This document shows positions 8,165 through 17,164 of a DNA stretch of 64,000 nt, in pieces (positions within the stretch are counted from its first letter, which is position 1; each line of letters starts with the position of its first letter). A program made the position numbers and the translations under genes. The notes beneath the pieces are model-generated. The model was not told the origin of the DNA. It was given only the letters and a program-made list of their open reading frames with translations, and searched no databases. The stretch lies in assembly GCA_964370225.1 (NCBI GenBank), contig CAYJII010000002.1, positions 1-64,000 on the forward strand. Direction: 5' to 3'. The stretch is from CAYJII01 sp964370225 (lineage in GTDB: Bacteria; Bacillota; Clostridia; Oscillospirales; Ruminococcaceae).

Positions 8165-8671
8165 ATGAGTTTTAAAAAAATAGAAATATCAACACTTTCA
8201 TTCAACCCATTCGACAAACTTGGTAAAGAGTGGTTTTTGCTAACTAGCGGTGATACTAGCAGTTATAACACAATGACCGCAGCTTGGGGAATGTTCGGCT
8301 ATATGTGGAACAAACCTATAGTTAACGCAGTAGTAAGACCCCAAAGATATACATATGAATTTATGGAAAAAAATGATTTATTCACTATTTCATTTTATGA
8401 TAAAGATTTAAAAGATAAGCTTACTATCTGCGGAACAAAATCCGGTAGAGATATCGACAAAGCAAAAGAATGCGGATTTACCGCTATTGATTTTGACGGT
8501 TCTGTAGCGTTTGATGCCGCTAATTTGGTTATGGTATGCAAAAAAATATATACTCAAGATATGACAGCGGACTGCTTTATTGATAGTGATATCGATAAAT
8601 CTGTATATCCTACACACGACTACCATAAATGCTATGTGGGCGAAATCATTGGAGTCTATGCAAAAGATTAA
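8165..8671 (+). CDS. Flavin reductase-like (flavoredoxin) protein
   Basis: This is probably an FMN-binding electron-transfer or flavin reductase-like protein. The order of conserved parts fits the flavin_reduct fold: WFLLTSGD, the YNTMTAAWG loop that contacts FMN phosphate, VNAVVRPQRYTYEFM, FTISFY and a late CYVGEI strand. At 168 residues it is a normal single domain. TGGAGG lies upstream of the ATG. It is flanked by its own promoter and terminator, so it is monocistronic. Substrate and partner are unknown. Confidence 0.8.
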   Translation: MSFKKIEISTLSFNPFDKLGKEWFLLTSGDTSSYNTMTAAWGMFGYMWNKPIVNAVVRPQRYTYEFMEKNDLFTISFYDKDLKDKLTICGTKSGRDIDKAKECGFTAIDFDGSVAFDAANLVMVCKKIYTQDMTADCFIDSDIDKSVYPTHDYHKCYVGEIIGVYAKD

Positions 8672-8710
8672 AATAAATGCGGACATTAATAATGTCCGCA
8701 TTTATTTTTT
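8671..8710 (+). terminator. Terminator of the flavin reductase-like gene
   Basis: AAATAAATGCGGACAT pairs with ATGTCCGCATTTATTT across a 5-base loop, followed by T-run. It starts at the stop codon. Confidence 0.85.
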
Positions 8711-8744
8711 CTCGCAAAAATATTAACAATTTATGATTTAGGTA

Positions 8745-8773
8745 TTGCAAAATTATGTATTTTTGTGTAGAAT
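8745..8773 (+). promoter_or_regulatory. Sigma-A promoter of the purine permease gene
   Basis: TTGCAA and TAGAAT are 17 bases apart. The roughly 60-base leader is too short for, and does not show, a purine riboswitch. Confidence 0.55.
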
Positions 8774-8838
8774 AAAATAGTATTTCATAATTTTATGGTA
8801 AATACAAATAGATTTAATAAATAACGGAGGAATTATTA

Positions 8839-10227
8839 ATGCTGGAAAAAACATTTAAATTGCAAGCGCATGGCACAAATGTTAAAACAGAAATCATCGC
8901 AGGTATCACTACCTTCTTAGCAATGGCGTACATCTTAGCAGTTAACCCTAGTATGCTATCAATCACTGGTATGGATGCTGGTGCTGTTTTCTCTGCTACT
9001 GCCATATCCGCTGCAATCGCTACATTAATCATGGGAATTTTTGCAAACTACCCAATCGCATTAGCATCGGGGATGGGACTTAATGCATATTTCACATATG
9101 AAGTGTCGCTCGGAATGGGACTTGGCGAAAACGCTTGGAAAATCGCACTTACAGCTGTACTAGTTGAAGGTATTGTTTTCATTTTGCTATCTTTCTTTAA
9201 ATTTCGAGAAAAAATCGTAAATACAATTCCTGAAAACTTAAAATATGGTATCACTGCTGGTATTGGTTTATTTATCACAATCGTCGGCTTAAAAGGTGCT
9301 GGCATCGTCGTTACAGACGCTATCGCTACAGAAGATGGTGGGGTTTCTTCCGCTACTTTAGTGGCAATGGGCAACATCGCTTCCCCAACATTTGTACTAG
9401 CAATGCTTGGTGTTATCCTAATCGTTACACTTATGCATTATAAAATTAAAGGCTCAATTTTAATCGGGATTTTATTCACATGGCTGATGGGTATGCTTGC
9501 AGAGCTAGCAGGTTGGTATGTAGTTGACCCTGTTGCAGGAATTTACTCAAACTTCCCTGACTTTTCAAACTACACAATCTTCCCTTCACTCGCTCCTACT
9601 TTTCTCCAATTTGACTTTGGCTATATCGCAGATAACCTAGTAAACTTCATCGTAATCGTGTTTGCTTTCTTATTTGTTGACTTGTTTGACACAATCGGTA
9701 CATTAGTCGGCGTTGCTTCAAAAGCTAATCTTTTAAACAAAAAAGGCGAACTTCCTAAAGCAGGAAGAGCATTGATGGCTGATGCTGTCGGTACTGTTGC
9801 AGGTGCATGTTTGGGTACTTCTACAGTTACTAGCTACATCGAATCCTCAGCAGGTGTTTCCGAGGGCGGCAGAACTGGTCTTGCATCTGTAGTAACTGCG
9901 ATATTATTTATTCTAGCGCTATTCCTATCACCAATCTTCCTGTCAATCCAAGGGTTTGCAACTGCACCCGCTTTAATTGTAGTGGGACTTTTGATGATGT
10001 CCGCAGTGCTAAAAATGTCGTTTGAAAAAGATTCTGCTGACACAATCGGTGGTTTCTTAGCAATAGTTATGATGCCATTCACATACTCAATCGCTAACGG
10101 TATCATGTTCGGTATGCTATCATGGACATTAGTAAAAATCTTTACTGGCAAAGCAAAAGATATTTCAGTAGTTATGTGGATTTGCGCTGTTCTCTTCGGC
10201 GCAAGAATTGTGACGCTAATCATCTAA
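8839..10227 (+). CDS. NCS2 family purine permease (AzgA/PbuG-like)
   Basis: This is probably a proton-coupled importer of adenine, guanine or hypoxanthine. It has the AzgA-group start (FKLQAHGTNVKTEIIAGITT), then TFLAMAYILAVNP, GMGLNAYF, FLFVDLFDTIGTLVGVA and TSTVTSYIESSAGVSEGGRTG spread over about 12-14 membrane segments. The 462-residue length is usual. ACGGAGGA precedes the ATG. It stands alone between a promoter and a bidirectional terminator. The exact base specificity cannot be read from sequence. Confidence 0.9.
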   Translation: MLEKTFKLQAHGTNVKTEIIAGITTFLAMAYILAVNPSMLSITGMDAGAVFSATAISAAIATLIMGIFANYPIALASGMGLNAYFTYEVSLGMGLGENAWKIALTAVLVEGIVFILLSFFKFREKIVNTIPENLKYGITAGIGLFITIVGLKGAGIVVTDAIATEDGGVSSATLVAMGNIASPTFVLAMLGVILIVTLMHYKIKGSILIGILFTWLMGMLAELAGWYVVDPVAGIYSNFPDFSNYTIFPSLAPTFLQFDFGYIADNLVNFIVIVFAFLFVDLFDTIGTLVGVASKANLLNKKGELPKAGRALMADAVGTVAGACLGTSTVTSYIESSAGVSEGGRTGLASVVTAILFILALFLSPIFLSIQGFATAPALIVVGLLMMSAVLKMSFEKDSADTIGGFLAIVMMPFTYSIANGIMFGMLSWTLVKIFTGKAKDISVVMWICAVLFGARIVTLII

Positions 10228-10253
10228 TTTTATATGCTAATCATTATATCAAT

Positions 10254-10292
10254 AAAAAAGCAATGTGAAGTTAATTCACATTGCTTTTTTTC
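10254..10292. terminator. Bidirectional terminator between permease and relA/spoT
   Basis: AAAAAAGCAATGTGAA and TTCACATTGCTTTTTT form a perfect 16-bp stem with a 5-base loop between convergent genes. Confidence 0.9.
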
Positions 10293-10300
10293 TGTACATC

Positions 10301-12475
10301 TTACTTCCCTGAGCGCTCTACGCTAATAACTCCTGGGAGTTTATTTAATTTAAACATAATATTTTTTAAATGCTCAATTCCCTCTAATGCAATGGTCACT
10401 ACAATGATTGCATTCCCATTTTTAAGTTGCCTTGCGCTAATTTCGTGAATTGGCACATGCAAATTTGATAGAGCTAAGCAAACATCTGCAAATAATGTTT
10501 GGTGGTCACGTGCAACGATATCCAGAGTACAATTGTAACTTTGTGCTACATCACTCGTCCAGTGCACCGAAATCCATCTATTCAGTTGTTCTGGGTCGTT
10601 TACCGAGTTTATCACGTTTACACAATCCATTTTATGGATACTAACTCCGTGACCTCTTGTAATAAAGCCTAGGATTTTATCCCCTGGTAACGGGTTACAG
10701 CATTGCGAAAACTTGATTAAGCAGTTGTCTATACCATCTACGATTACATCGCCTGCATATTTTGTCGCACGCTTAATCTCAGGTTCGACAAAAGCGCTTT
10801 CCTCATTTTCCTCACGCACCATTCGCACATAGTCATCTTTTATCTTCGGCATAATTTTGCTTAAGATAACACCGCCATATCCAATAGCTGCGAATAAATC
10901 ATCGCCCTCGAAATTATAGCGTTTGCACAGCGTATCAACTAGCTCATTGTACTGCTCAGTATTTAGGTGGATATAGTTGCGCTTAAGTTCTTTTTCAAGC
11001 TCTATTTTGCCCTCAATGATATTTTCTTCACGACGCTCTTTTTTAAACCACGTTCGTATTTTTGAGCGAGCCTCACTCGTTTTAGCGATATTAATCCACT
11101 CTTTATTTGGTCCATGTGAAATAGATTTCGTCGTCAAAATTTCGATAATCTGTCCTGTTTTAACTTTGTGGTCGAGCGACACCATCTTTCCATCCACTTT
11201 TGCGCCTATCATCTTATGCCCAACTTCACTATGAATAGCATACGCGAAGTCAATAACAGTTGAGTCGGCTGGCAAACTTTTCACGTCACCCTTTGGAGTG
11301 AACGCATAGATTTCCTCTGGCGTTAGGTCAGTTTTTATCGTTTTAACAATATCCTCCGCACCGTCTGCGTCCTGCTGTGCCTCGATAATCTGTCTAATCC
11401 AAGCAAGCCTGTCCTCTAGTTTGTCTTTGCCGACAATACCCTCTTTATATTTCCAATGCGCGGCAATACCATATTCTGCGGTATAATGCATCGCCCATGT
11501 TCTAATCTGTATCTCAAACGGTACGCCTTCTTTTCCAATAACCGTGGTGTGTAGCGACTGGTACATATTTGGTTTTGGCGTAGAAATATAGTCTTTAAAC
11601 CTGTTCGGAATTGGCGTAAAAAGGTCATGGATTATCCCTAAAATATTGTAGCATTCGATATCTGTATTTGCGATAATCCTAACTGCATAGATATCATAAA
11701 TTTCATCAAAACTTTTTCCCGCTACATAAACTTTTCGATATATTCCATAAAGGCTCTTTGTCCTACCCTCAATATGCGGTGTGATAGAATAATCCGAAAG
11801 TCTGTGTGTAATCCTTGCTTTTATAGTTTCGATAAATAAATTTTTGCCATCATTTTTATAAGCTAGTGTGTTATTAATCTCCTCACAAGCAACAGGGTCA
11901 AGATATTTTAGCGAGATGTCCTCAAGCTCCTCTTTCACTCCCATGATACCAAGTCTATTTGCTATCGGTGCATAAATTTCCATGGTTTCGAGTGCGATTT
12001 CGCGCCTCTTTTGCTCGCGTATAACGGATAAAGTACGCATATTATGCAGTCTGTCCGCTAACTTTATGATGATAACTCGGATATCTTGTGACATCGCTAG
12101 TAGCATTTTTCTAATATTCTCTGCTTGTTGCTCCTCTTTCGTGGAAAGTGGCACCTTTTCAAGCTTTGTTAACCCGCTCACTAATACGGCGATTGAATCT
12201 GAGAAATGCGACCTAATTTCTTCGAGGGTAATAGGAGTGTCCTCGACAACATCGTGTAGCAGGGCTGCACATACAGACTCTGTATCCATCCCTAGCTCAA
12301 CTAGTATCATCGCAACACAAACTGGGTGGACAATATACGGTTCTCCCGAAATTCTAAACTGCCCCTCGTGAGCTTTTGCTGCAAGTTTGTACGATTGTTT
12401 TATTAGGTCTATGTCATATCCTCTATCTGCATCAATAATATTTCTGCACAGCTGATTATATAATTTTTTTGCCAT
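10301..12475 (-). CDS. relA: RelA/SpoT-type (p)ppGpp synthetase/hydrolase
   Basis: This bifunctional Rel enzyme makes and degrades the stringent-response alarmone (p)ppGpp. The HD hydrolase domain shows HEGQFR, His50 (YIVHP) and HD at 74-75 followed by VVEDT. The synthetase domain has GRTKSLYGIYRK and later RFKDYISTPKPNMYQSLHT. A TGS domain (EEIYAFTPKGDVKSLP, near 390), a helical/zinc-finger region with CCNPLPGD and a C-terminal ACT domain complete it. The length of 724 is typical. AAGGAGGT overlaps the recJ end and places the ATG, so the two genes are coupled. Confidence 0.96.
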   Translation of the reverse strand: MAKKLYNQLCRNIIDADRGYDIDLIKQSYKLAAKAHEGQFRISGEPYIVHPVCVAMILVELGMDTESVCAALLHDVVEDTPITLEEIRSHFSDSIAVLVSGLTKLEKVPLSTKEEQQAENIRKMLLAMSQDIRVIIIKLADRLHNMRTLSVIREQKRREIALETMEIYAPIANRLGIMGVKEELEDISLKYLDPVACEEINNTLAYKNDGKNLFIETIKARITHRLSDYSITPHIEGRTKSLYGIYRKVYVAGKSFDEIYDIYAVRIIANTDIECYNILGIIHDLFTPIPNRFKDYISTPKPNMYQSLHTTVIGKEGVPFEIQIRTWAMHYTAEYGIAAHWKYKEGIVGKDKLEDRLAWIRQIIEAQQDADGAEDIVKTIKTDLTPEEIYAFTPKGDVKSLPADSTVIDFAYAIHSEVGHKMIGAKVDGKMVSLDHKVKTGQIIEILTTKSISHGPNKEWINIAKTSEARSKIRTWFKKERREENIIEGKIELEKELKRNYIHLNTEQYNELVDTLCKRYNFEGDDLFAAIGYGGVILSKIMPKIKDDYVRMVREENEESAFVEPEIKRATKYAGDVIVDGIDNCLIKFSQCCNPLPGDKILGFITRGHGVSIHKMDCVNVINSVNDPEQLNRWISVHWTSDVAQSYNCTLDIVARDHQTLFADVCLALSNLHVPIHEISARQLKNGNAIIVVTIALEGIEHLKNIMFKLNKLPGVISVERSGK

Positions 12476-12487
12476 AAGAACACCTCC

Positions 12488-14536
12488 TTATCCATTCATT
12501 TCTATTAGTCTTTTGTATGTTTTTGTTTCTTGCAAATCTACTTTTCCATCTGCCTTTTGTATTTCAATACTGCCATTTGTTAGTGAAATTTTAATTAGCT
12601 TTGCTTCCGTTAATATGTTTAGTATTATCCTATATTTTATGTAATTTATATTATGCTCCGAAAAGCTAAAATATATGTTATCGATATCGCCATTTATCGT
12701 TTTACTTTTGTTTATATAACGATACACTACTGCAATTTCATCCCTAGTCGGAATAATCTTTTCTATCACCGCGAAAGACAACTTTTCCTCTAGCACAAAT
12801 TTGTCGTAATATGACTTAGCATTAAGTATTCGCTCTTGCTCTAAATCTGTTGGTCGAATATCTCTAATCGTCATGGATAGATACTCATTACCATTATATA
12901 AGTTTATCGAAATATCTGCCACAAAATCCAGAGTTTCACCGATTTTATACATAAACTCGTTTAAACTCGTCCTAAACAGCATCGCTTTTATTTGTATTGC
13001 TCCATATGTAAAACCCAGTCGCAAATGTTTATTATCGCCCACAGGAGTGACATTTTGCAGTTTTGCACCTTTTATCATAAATGAAGGATACTGGTTTTTC
13101 GCACCAAATGGTTGTAATATTTCAAGACTTTTTATATTCGCAAGGTTTAAATCATTTGGTGCAATAACCATATCGACATCGTATGAAAAAGTCGGCATGA
13201 TATCATGGAATTTCCTCGCAAATTTTTGTATTTTCTCATCAAATTCGGCAAAGCGCTCTTTTTCTAAAGACATACCACCAGCAGCAGAATGTCCACCGAA
13301 TTTTATAAAGACGTCTTTGCAGGAGTATAGCGCATCAAAAATCGAAAATCCATCAACACTTCTAGCCGAACCTGTCAGTGTTCCATCTTGGTTTTCCGTA
13401 AGTATTATCGTAGGTTTCCCATACTTCTCCAGTATCTTCGAACAAACTATCCCTATTATTCCGTGATGATAATTTGCACCTTTAAATATTAGCACTCTCT
13501 TGCTTAATATCTGTGGATTTTCTTCTATTTGCTTTTGAATGTCTATAATCACACTCTCTTCAAGGCTTTTTCGCTCTACATTTAAGTCGTTGATACTCTC
13601 CGCTATAGCTAGTGCTTCTTCTGGGTCGTTTGCAATAAGCAGTTTTACCGCAATAGAAGCATCGAGAATTCGACCTGCAGCGTTAATTCTCGGTACTAAA
13701 GTGAATGCGACACTCTGCGAATTGACAGATGTCATATTGAGCTTTGCTACATTAGCAAGGCTAATAAGTCCCACATTATCCGTTTGTGATAATTGCTCCA
13801 GCCCAACTTTTACAATAGTTCTGTTTTCTCCCGTGAGCGGCACGATATCTCCTATTGTACCCATAGCCACAATGTCAGAATATTGCGATAAAACATAGTC
13901 ATAATCCGCATTTTCAAGTGCTGCAATCAGTTTAAAAGCTACTCCCACTCCCGCTAAATCTTTATATGCAGATGGACAATCAAGCCTATGTGGATTAATC
14001 ACAGCAAATGCTGGTGGCAAATGCTCGCCTGGTATATGGTGGTCTGTTACAATAACCTGCATCCCAAGCTCGTTTGCAAGCTCAACCTCATTTATAGCAG
14101 AGATGCCATTATCCACTGTGATGATTAACTTCACATCATTTTGCGCTAAATATTTTATCGCATCACAGTTTAGCCCATATCCCTCGCCATCTCGTGTGGG
14201 TATGTGATAAATAACATTAGCTCCCATTAAGCTCAAATGTGTGTATAATATCGAAGTTGAGGTGACACCGTCGCAGTCGTAATCGCCATATACCGCAATT
14301 TTCTCAAACTCCGTCACAGCTTTATTAATGCGCTCTACTGCTATTTCCATATCCGCTAATACAAATGGGTTTTCCAGTTCATCAACAGCATTGATAAACT
14401 CGTCAATTTTTTCAATGCTGTCATACCCTCTATTTACTAAAATTTGCGCTAAAAATTCGCTAATATCCGAACTAGCACAGATATCCGCTACTGAATTTTT
14501 ATTTGCAATTTTGATATTCCACTTCTTAAAAGCCAA
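12488..14536 (-). CDS. recJ: Single-stranded-DNA exonuclease RecJ
   Basis: RecJ degrades single strands 5' to 3' in recombination and mismatch repair. The DHH motifs are clear: VYGDYDCDGVTS near residues 80-91, then VTDHHIPG near 165 and later GGHSAAGGMS in the DHHA1 part. The OB-fold region follows and then a shorter C-terminal extension of 682 residues total. The start appears to be TTG with GGGAGG 9 bases upstream. It is followed after 12 bases by relA. In many Clostridia an apt gene lies between them; it is missing here. Confidence 0.94.
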   Translation of the reverse strand: MAFKKWNIKIANKNSVADICASSDISEFLAQILVNRGYDSIEKIDEFINAVDELENPFVLADMEIAVERINKAVTEFEKIAVYGDYDCDGVTSTSILYTHLSLMGANVIYHIPTRDGEGYGLNCDAIKYLAQNDVKLIITVDNGISAINEVELANELGMQVIVTDHHIPGEHLPPAFAVINPHRLDCPSAYKDLAGVGVAFKLIAALENADYDYVLSQYSDIVAMGTIGDIVPLTGENRTIVKVGLEQLSQTDNVGLISLANVAKLNMTSVNSQSVAFTLVPRINAAGRILDASIAVKLLIANDPEEALAIAESINDLNVERKSLEESVIIDIQKQIEENPQILSKRVLIFKGANYHHGIIGIVCSKILEKYGKPTIILTENQDGTLTGSARSVDGFSIFDALYSCKDVFIKFGGHSAAGGMSLEKERFAEFDEKIQKFARKFHDIMPTFSYDVDMVIAPNDLNLANIKSLEILQPFGAKNQYPSFMIKGAKLQNVTPVGDNKHLRLGFTYGAIQIKAMLFRTSLNEFMYKIGETLDFVADISINLYNGNEYLSMTIRDIRPTDLEQERILNAKSYYDKFVLEEKLSFAVIEKIIPTRDEIAVVYRYINKSKTINGDIDNIYFSFSEHNINYIKYRIILNILTEAKLIKISLTNGSIEIQKADGKVDLQETKTYKRLIEMNG

Positions 14537-14581
14537 GTCAAATGTCCTCCCGACTATTCATAAAAATATACAATTAATGTT

Positions 14582-14611
14582 ATTATACTCTAAAAACAGT
14601 CCTTTTGTCAA
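14582..14611 (-). promoter_or_regulatory. Sigma-A promoter of recJ-relA
   Basis: TTGACA and TATAAT are both perfect, with an 18-base spacer on the minus strand, about 40 bases before the recJ TTG. Confidence 0.7.
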
Positions 14612-14725
14612 AATATATGAATAAAATTATTTTGCAGTAATATATATTATCGAGGAAATAGAATTTTTTGTAGGAGGTATTTTCATTTTTGTTTATCATA
14701 AAGCGAGAAAAGGAGCATCATTATT

Positions 14726-15625
14726 GTGAGAGATAAATTTTATCATAACCCACCCGAGTATAAGAATGTGATAAAAAAGATAAGCCAGCTTAAAGAAAAA
14801 TACGAATTTTTAAATGTATATGAAATCGGAAAAACAGTCTTAGGGCGCAGTATTTTTGCGCTAGGTTTAGGGAATGCTCATCATGTTAATTTGTATGTAG
14901 GTGGAGTTCACGCAAGTGAATGGTTAACCTGCACGCTACTATTCCGATTTCTTGAGGATATATGTGATAGTGTAAAAACGGGTCGTGAATTTAGAGGCGT
15001 GGATTTTAATAATAATTACCACAAAGGAATACTCTTTATCCCCGCCCTCAATCCCGACGGTATAGAAATTGTTTTAAATGGGTATAAATCCGCAGAAACA
15101 TTAAGCGAGAGTGTTAAGGCAGTCGCAGCGAGCTCGGATTTATTGTGGCAAGCAAATGCAAACGGGGTGGATTTAAACCGAAATTTTGATGCGGGGCATA
15201 ATTTGTGCAAAGATTATATGCAAAAACTTGGAATTCACTCTGCCTCCCCCAGATATTACCCTGGAGAGTTTGCGCATAATCAGCCAGAAACAAAGGCTCT
15301 TATTGACTTGTGTGAAGAAAAAAGCATCAACTGTGCATACGCTTTCCACTCACAGGGAGAAGAAATATTTTATGAATATGAAGGTTTTACCCCTCAAATT
15401 AGCTTTCACATAGCTTCTCTTTTGTCCTCATATTGTGGGTACAGCCTCGTCAAACAAAGTGGCATTTCTTCACATGGTGGCTTTAAGGACTGGTTTTTAA
15501 AACGATTTGGGAAACCCGCATTCACAATAGAAATAGGCAGGGGGAATAATCCTTTACCTATTGAAGATTTCGCTGGTATCTATGAAAAAGTTGTCGATGC
15601 TTTATGCATTAGTGCGATAATATAG
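14726..15625 (+). CDS. M14 zinc carboxypeptidase / DL-endopeptidase
   Basis: The M14 family removes C-terminal residues; bacterial intracellular members often cut gamma-D-Glu-diaminopimelate bonds in wall peptides. Zinc ligands are visible as GGVHASEW (HxxE) and AFHSQGEE. The catalytic Glu lies in FTIEIGRG. The substrate-binding NPDG and DLNRNF motifs are present. There is no signal peptide, so the enzyme should be cytoplasmic, which suits recycling of wall peptides. The GTG start has AAGGAGC 9 bases upstream. At 299 residues it matches the gamma-D-glutamyl-L-diamino-acid endopeptidase I group without its LysM repeats. Confidence 0.87.
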   Translation: MRDKFYHNPPEYKNVIKKISQLKEKYEFLNVYEIGKTVLGRSIFALGLGNAHHVNLYVGGVHASEWLTCTLLFRFLEDICDSVKTGREFRGVDFNNNYHKGILFIPALNPDGIEIVLNGYKSAETLSESVKAVAASSDLLWQANANGVDLNRNFDAGHNLCKDYMQKLGIHSASPRYYPGEFAHNQPETKALIDLCEEKSINCAYAFHSQGEEIFYEYEGFTPQISFHIASLLSSYCGYSLVKQSGISSHGGFKDWFLKRFGKPAFTIEIGRGNNPLPIEDFAGIYEKVVDALCISAII

Positions 15626-15693
15626 AGGCTCCAACAGATTTTTTATTATTTATCGTAGTTGTCTTTTAATACCACGACTATTTGAAAAAACGC

Positions 15694-15731
15694 AAAAAAC
15701 TCTTGCTCAGAAAAAGAGCAAGAGTTTTTTT
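15694..15731. terminator. Bidirectional terminator after the M14 peptidase
   Basis: AAAAAACTCTTGCTC pairs perfectly with GAGCAAGAGTTTTTT around a 7-base loop, between convergent genes. Confidence 0.9.
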
Positions 15732-15736
15732 GATAT

Positions 15737-16360
15737 TTAGTTATTATCGATAATCATTTCATTTATATAAGGCAAAGTTTTTACACACTCGCAAAACTCT
15801 CTCCATTCATCAAGCTTATGCGTTTTCCTTGCAAAATACATATTTGCAAGCACTTCGTAATTAAACGAACAGGTGCGCATTTGGTTATAACTTGATGGTA
15901 ATAGCTGAATAATGCTATACCAAGTTTCTTTCGACTTGCTTTCTAGATACTCAAGACGCATTTCTTCAAGGCATGCTATGGTGCTTTTTAGCGAATTTAG
16001 CGCTACTTCATTCATTTTATCGTGACTGAAATCGGAAAGCTCAAATGGTTTTGAGTGGATTTTATGCATCGTACTAGTCGAATTTGCAACAGTACCTACT
16101 TTGTATGTATCAAATTCCTTCCACCAATATAGTGGCGCCGTTATGTCCATACTCACAAAAATTTGGCGGATAAATTTTCTATGATCACTCCCTGCTTTAC
16201 ACAACTGTTTTGCAAGCTTCAAATCATTTTCCCCAAAAACAAAATTACCTTTATTGTCATATGAACTATCGGATCTATTCCAACTATTCATAGGATTTCT
16301 TGCTCCACGCATAGCGTTTTCAAAGTTAAATGCCTCTATTTTTTTTACTTCAATCATCAC
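15737..16360 (-). CDS. ThyX-like conserved protein, phage-associated family
   Basis: I recognise this only as a family common in Firmicutes phages and some chromosomes. Clear blocks are GSDHRKFIRQIFVSMDITAP, WWKEFDTYKVGTVANSTSTM and a later LLPSSYNQMRTCSFNYEVL then EWREFCECV. The LP...N...L...R...E.R arrangement resembles the C-terminal part of flavin-dependent thymidylate synthase (ThyX). The canonical RHR motif is replaced by the WWKEFDTY block, so thymidylate synthase activity is doubtful. At 207 residues it is similar in size to ThyX. No phage genes surround it. Fold assignment is inference. Confidence 0.55.
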   Translation of the reverse strand: MMIEVKKIEAFNFENAMRGARNPMNSWNRSDSSYDNKGNFVFGENDLKLAKQLCKAGSDHRKFIRQIFVSMDITAPLYWWKEFDTYKVGTVANSTSTMHKIHSKPFELSDFSHDKMNEVALNSLKSTIACLEEMRLEYLESKSKETWYSIIQLLPSSYNQMRTCSFNYEVLANMYFARKTHKLDEWREFCECVKTLPYINEMIIDNN

Positions 16361-16416
16361 TTTACCTCCATTTTTCGTCTACATCATTTTACCACAGTCT
16401 ATGTAAAAAATCAATC

Positions 16417-17154
16417 TTACTTTTGCATTAACGGTATAATCGAGCCCACATCACAAAGTGGCTCATCGCACAAACTTAGCACGCTAATCCCATGCTTTTC
16501 ACAAAACTGCTTTACCTTATCGCCATCGGGATAATACTTTAAGCTCCCGGTGAAAGCCAGCGTGCTCGCACCAATTTTTCCACAAGTCCCTCCGATAAAA
16601 CCACAGCTATACTCGTCTAATGCAATGCCATTTGTCGTGACATGTATACTGTCCACCCCTATCCCCACGAGTGCTTTATGTATCCCAATATCCGAGGTTA
16701 TCACCGCATTTTCGCTGAGGATAACACTCGAGCATTTAGCGTACCCTTGCTTTGTCGGAATTGGGTTTTTATCAAGCTTTTTAAATGCTATTTCTTTTGA
16801 AAATTTTTCACTACCCACAAAATTTTCTCCTAATAAAAATGAGTTGAGCGCAATATCATTGGGGTAGTCCTCACTCGGTAATACATCGGTGAAAGAAAGA
16901 TTAAACCCAGATTTTAATAAGTTTTCATTTAAATCTTTGCTATAATTATGTAGTAGGATTTCTCTGCCACCACTATGGAACATCACCATGTCTGGGTGAG
17001 TAGACACACCATTTTGTATATACGGGCATGGTGGCACCTCTATCGTTTTTATTCCGATACTATTTAGCGCATTAATTTGCTTAGTGGCGATTTGACTAAT
17101 CGCTACTAAGCAAACATCATTTTGTGGTAAATTTTGTGTTTTAACAAATTCCAT
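16417..17154 (-). CDS. DUF6873-like protein, possible GME-fold
   Basis: The function is unknown. The protein has HPDMVMFH, PNDIALNSFLLGENFVGS, a conserved GYAKCSSVIL, ITSDIGIHKAL and a glycine-rich FIGGTCGKIG. The spaced Asp/His/Cys pattern resembles guanidine-modifying (GME, amidinotransferase/deiminase) proteins, which I recall as DUF6873. I chose the ATG at 17154 because GGAG lies 5 bases before it, in sequence that overlaps the end of the permease gene. The frame is open a further 10 codons upstream. The tight overlap implies co-transcription with the MacA/MacB-like pair. Confidence 0.55.
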   Translation of the reverse strand: MEFVKTQNLPQNDVCLVAISQIATKQINALNSIGIKTIEVPPCPYIQNGVSTHPDMVMFHSGGREILLHNYSKDLNENLLKSGFNLSFTDVLPSEDYPNDIALNSFLLGENFVGSEKFSKEIAFKKLDKNPIPTKQGYAKCSSVILSENAVITSDIGIHKALVGIGVDSIHVTTNGIALDEYSCGFIGGTCGKIGASTLAFTGSLKYYPDGDKVKQFCEKHGISVLSLCDEPLCDVGSIIPLMQK

Positions 17155-17164
17155 AATAACTCCA

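Noticed and set aside
8711..8838. Purine riboswitch before the purine permease
   Set aside because: The leader is short and AT-rich and does not contain the conserved junction sequences of a purine aptamer.
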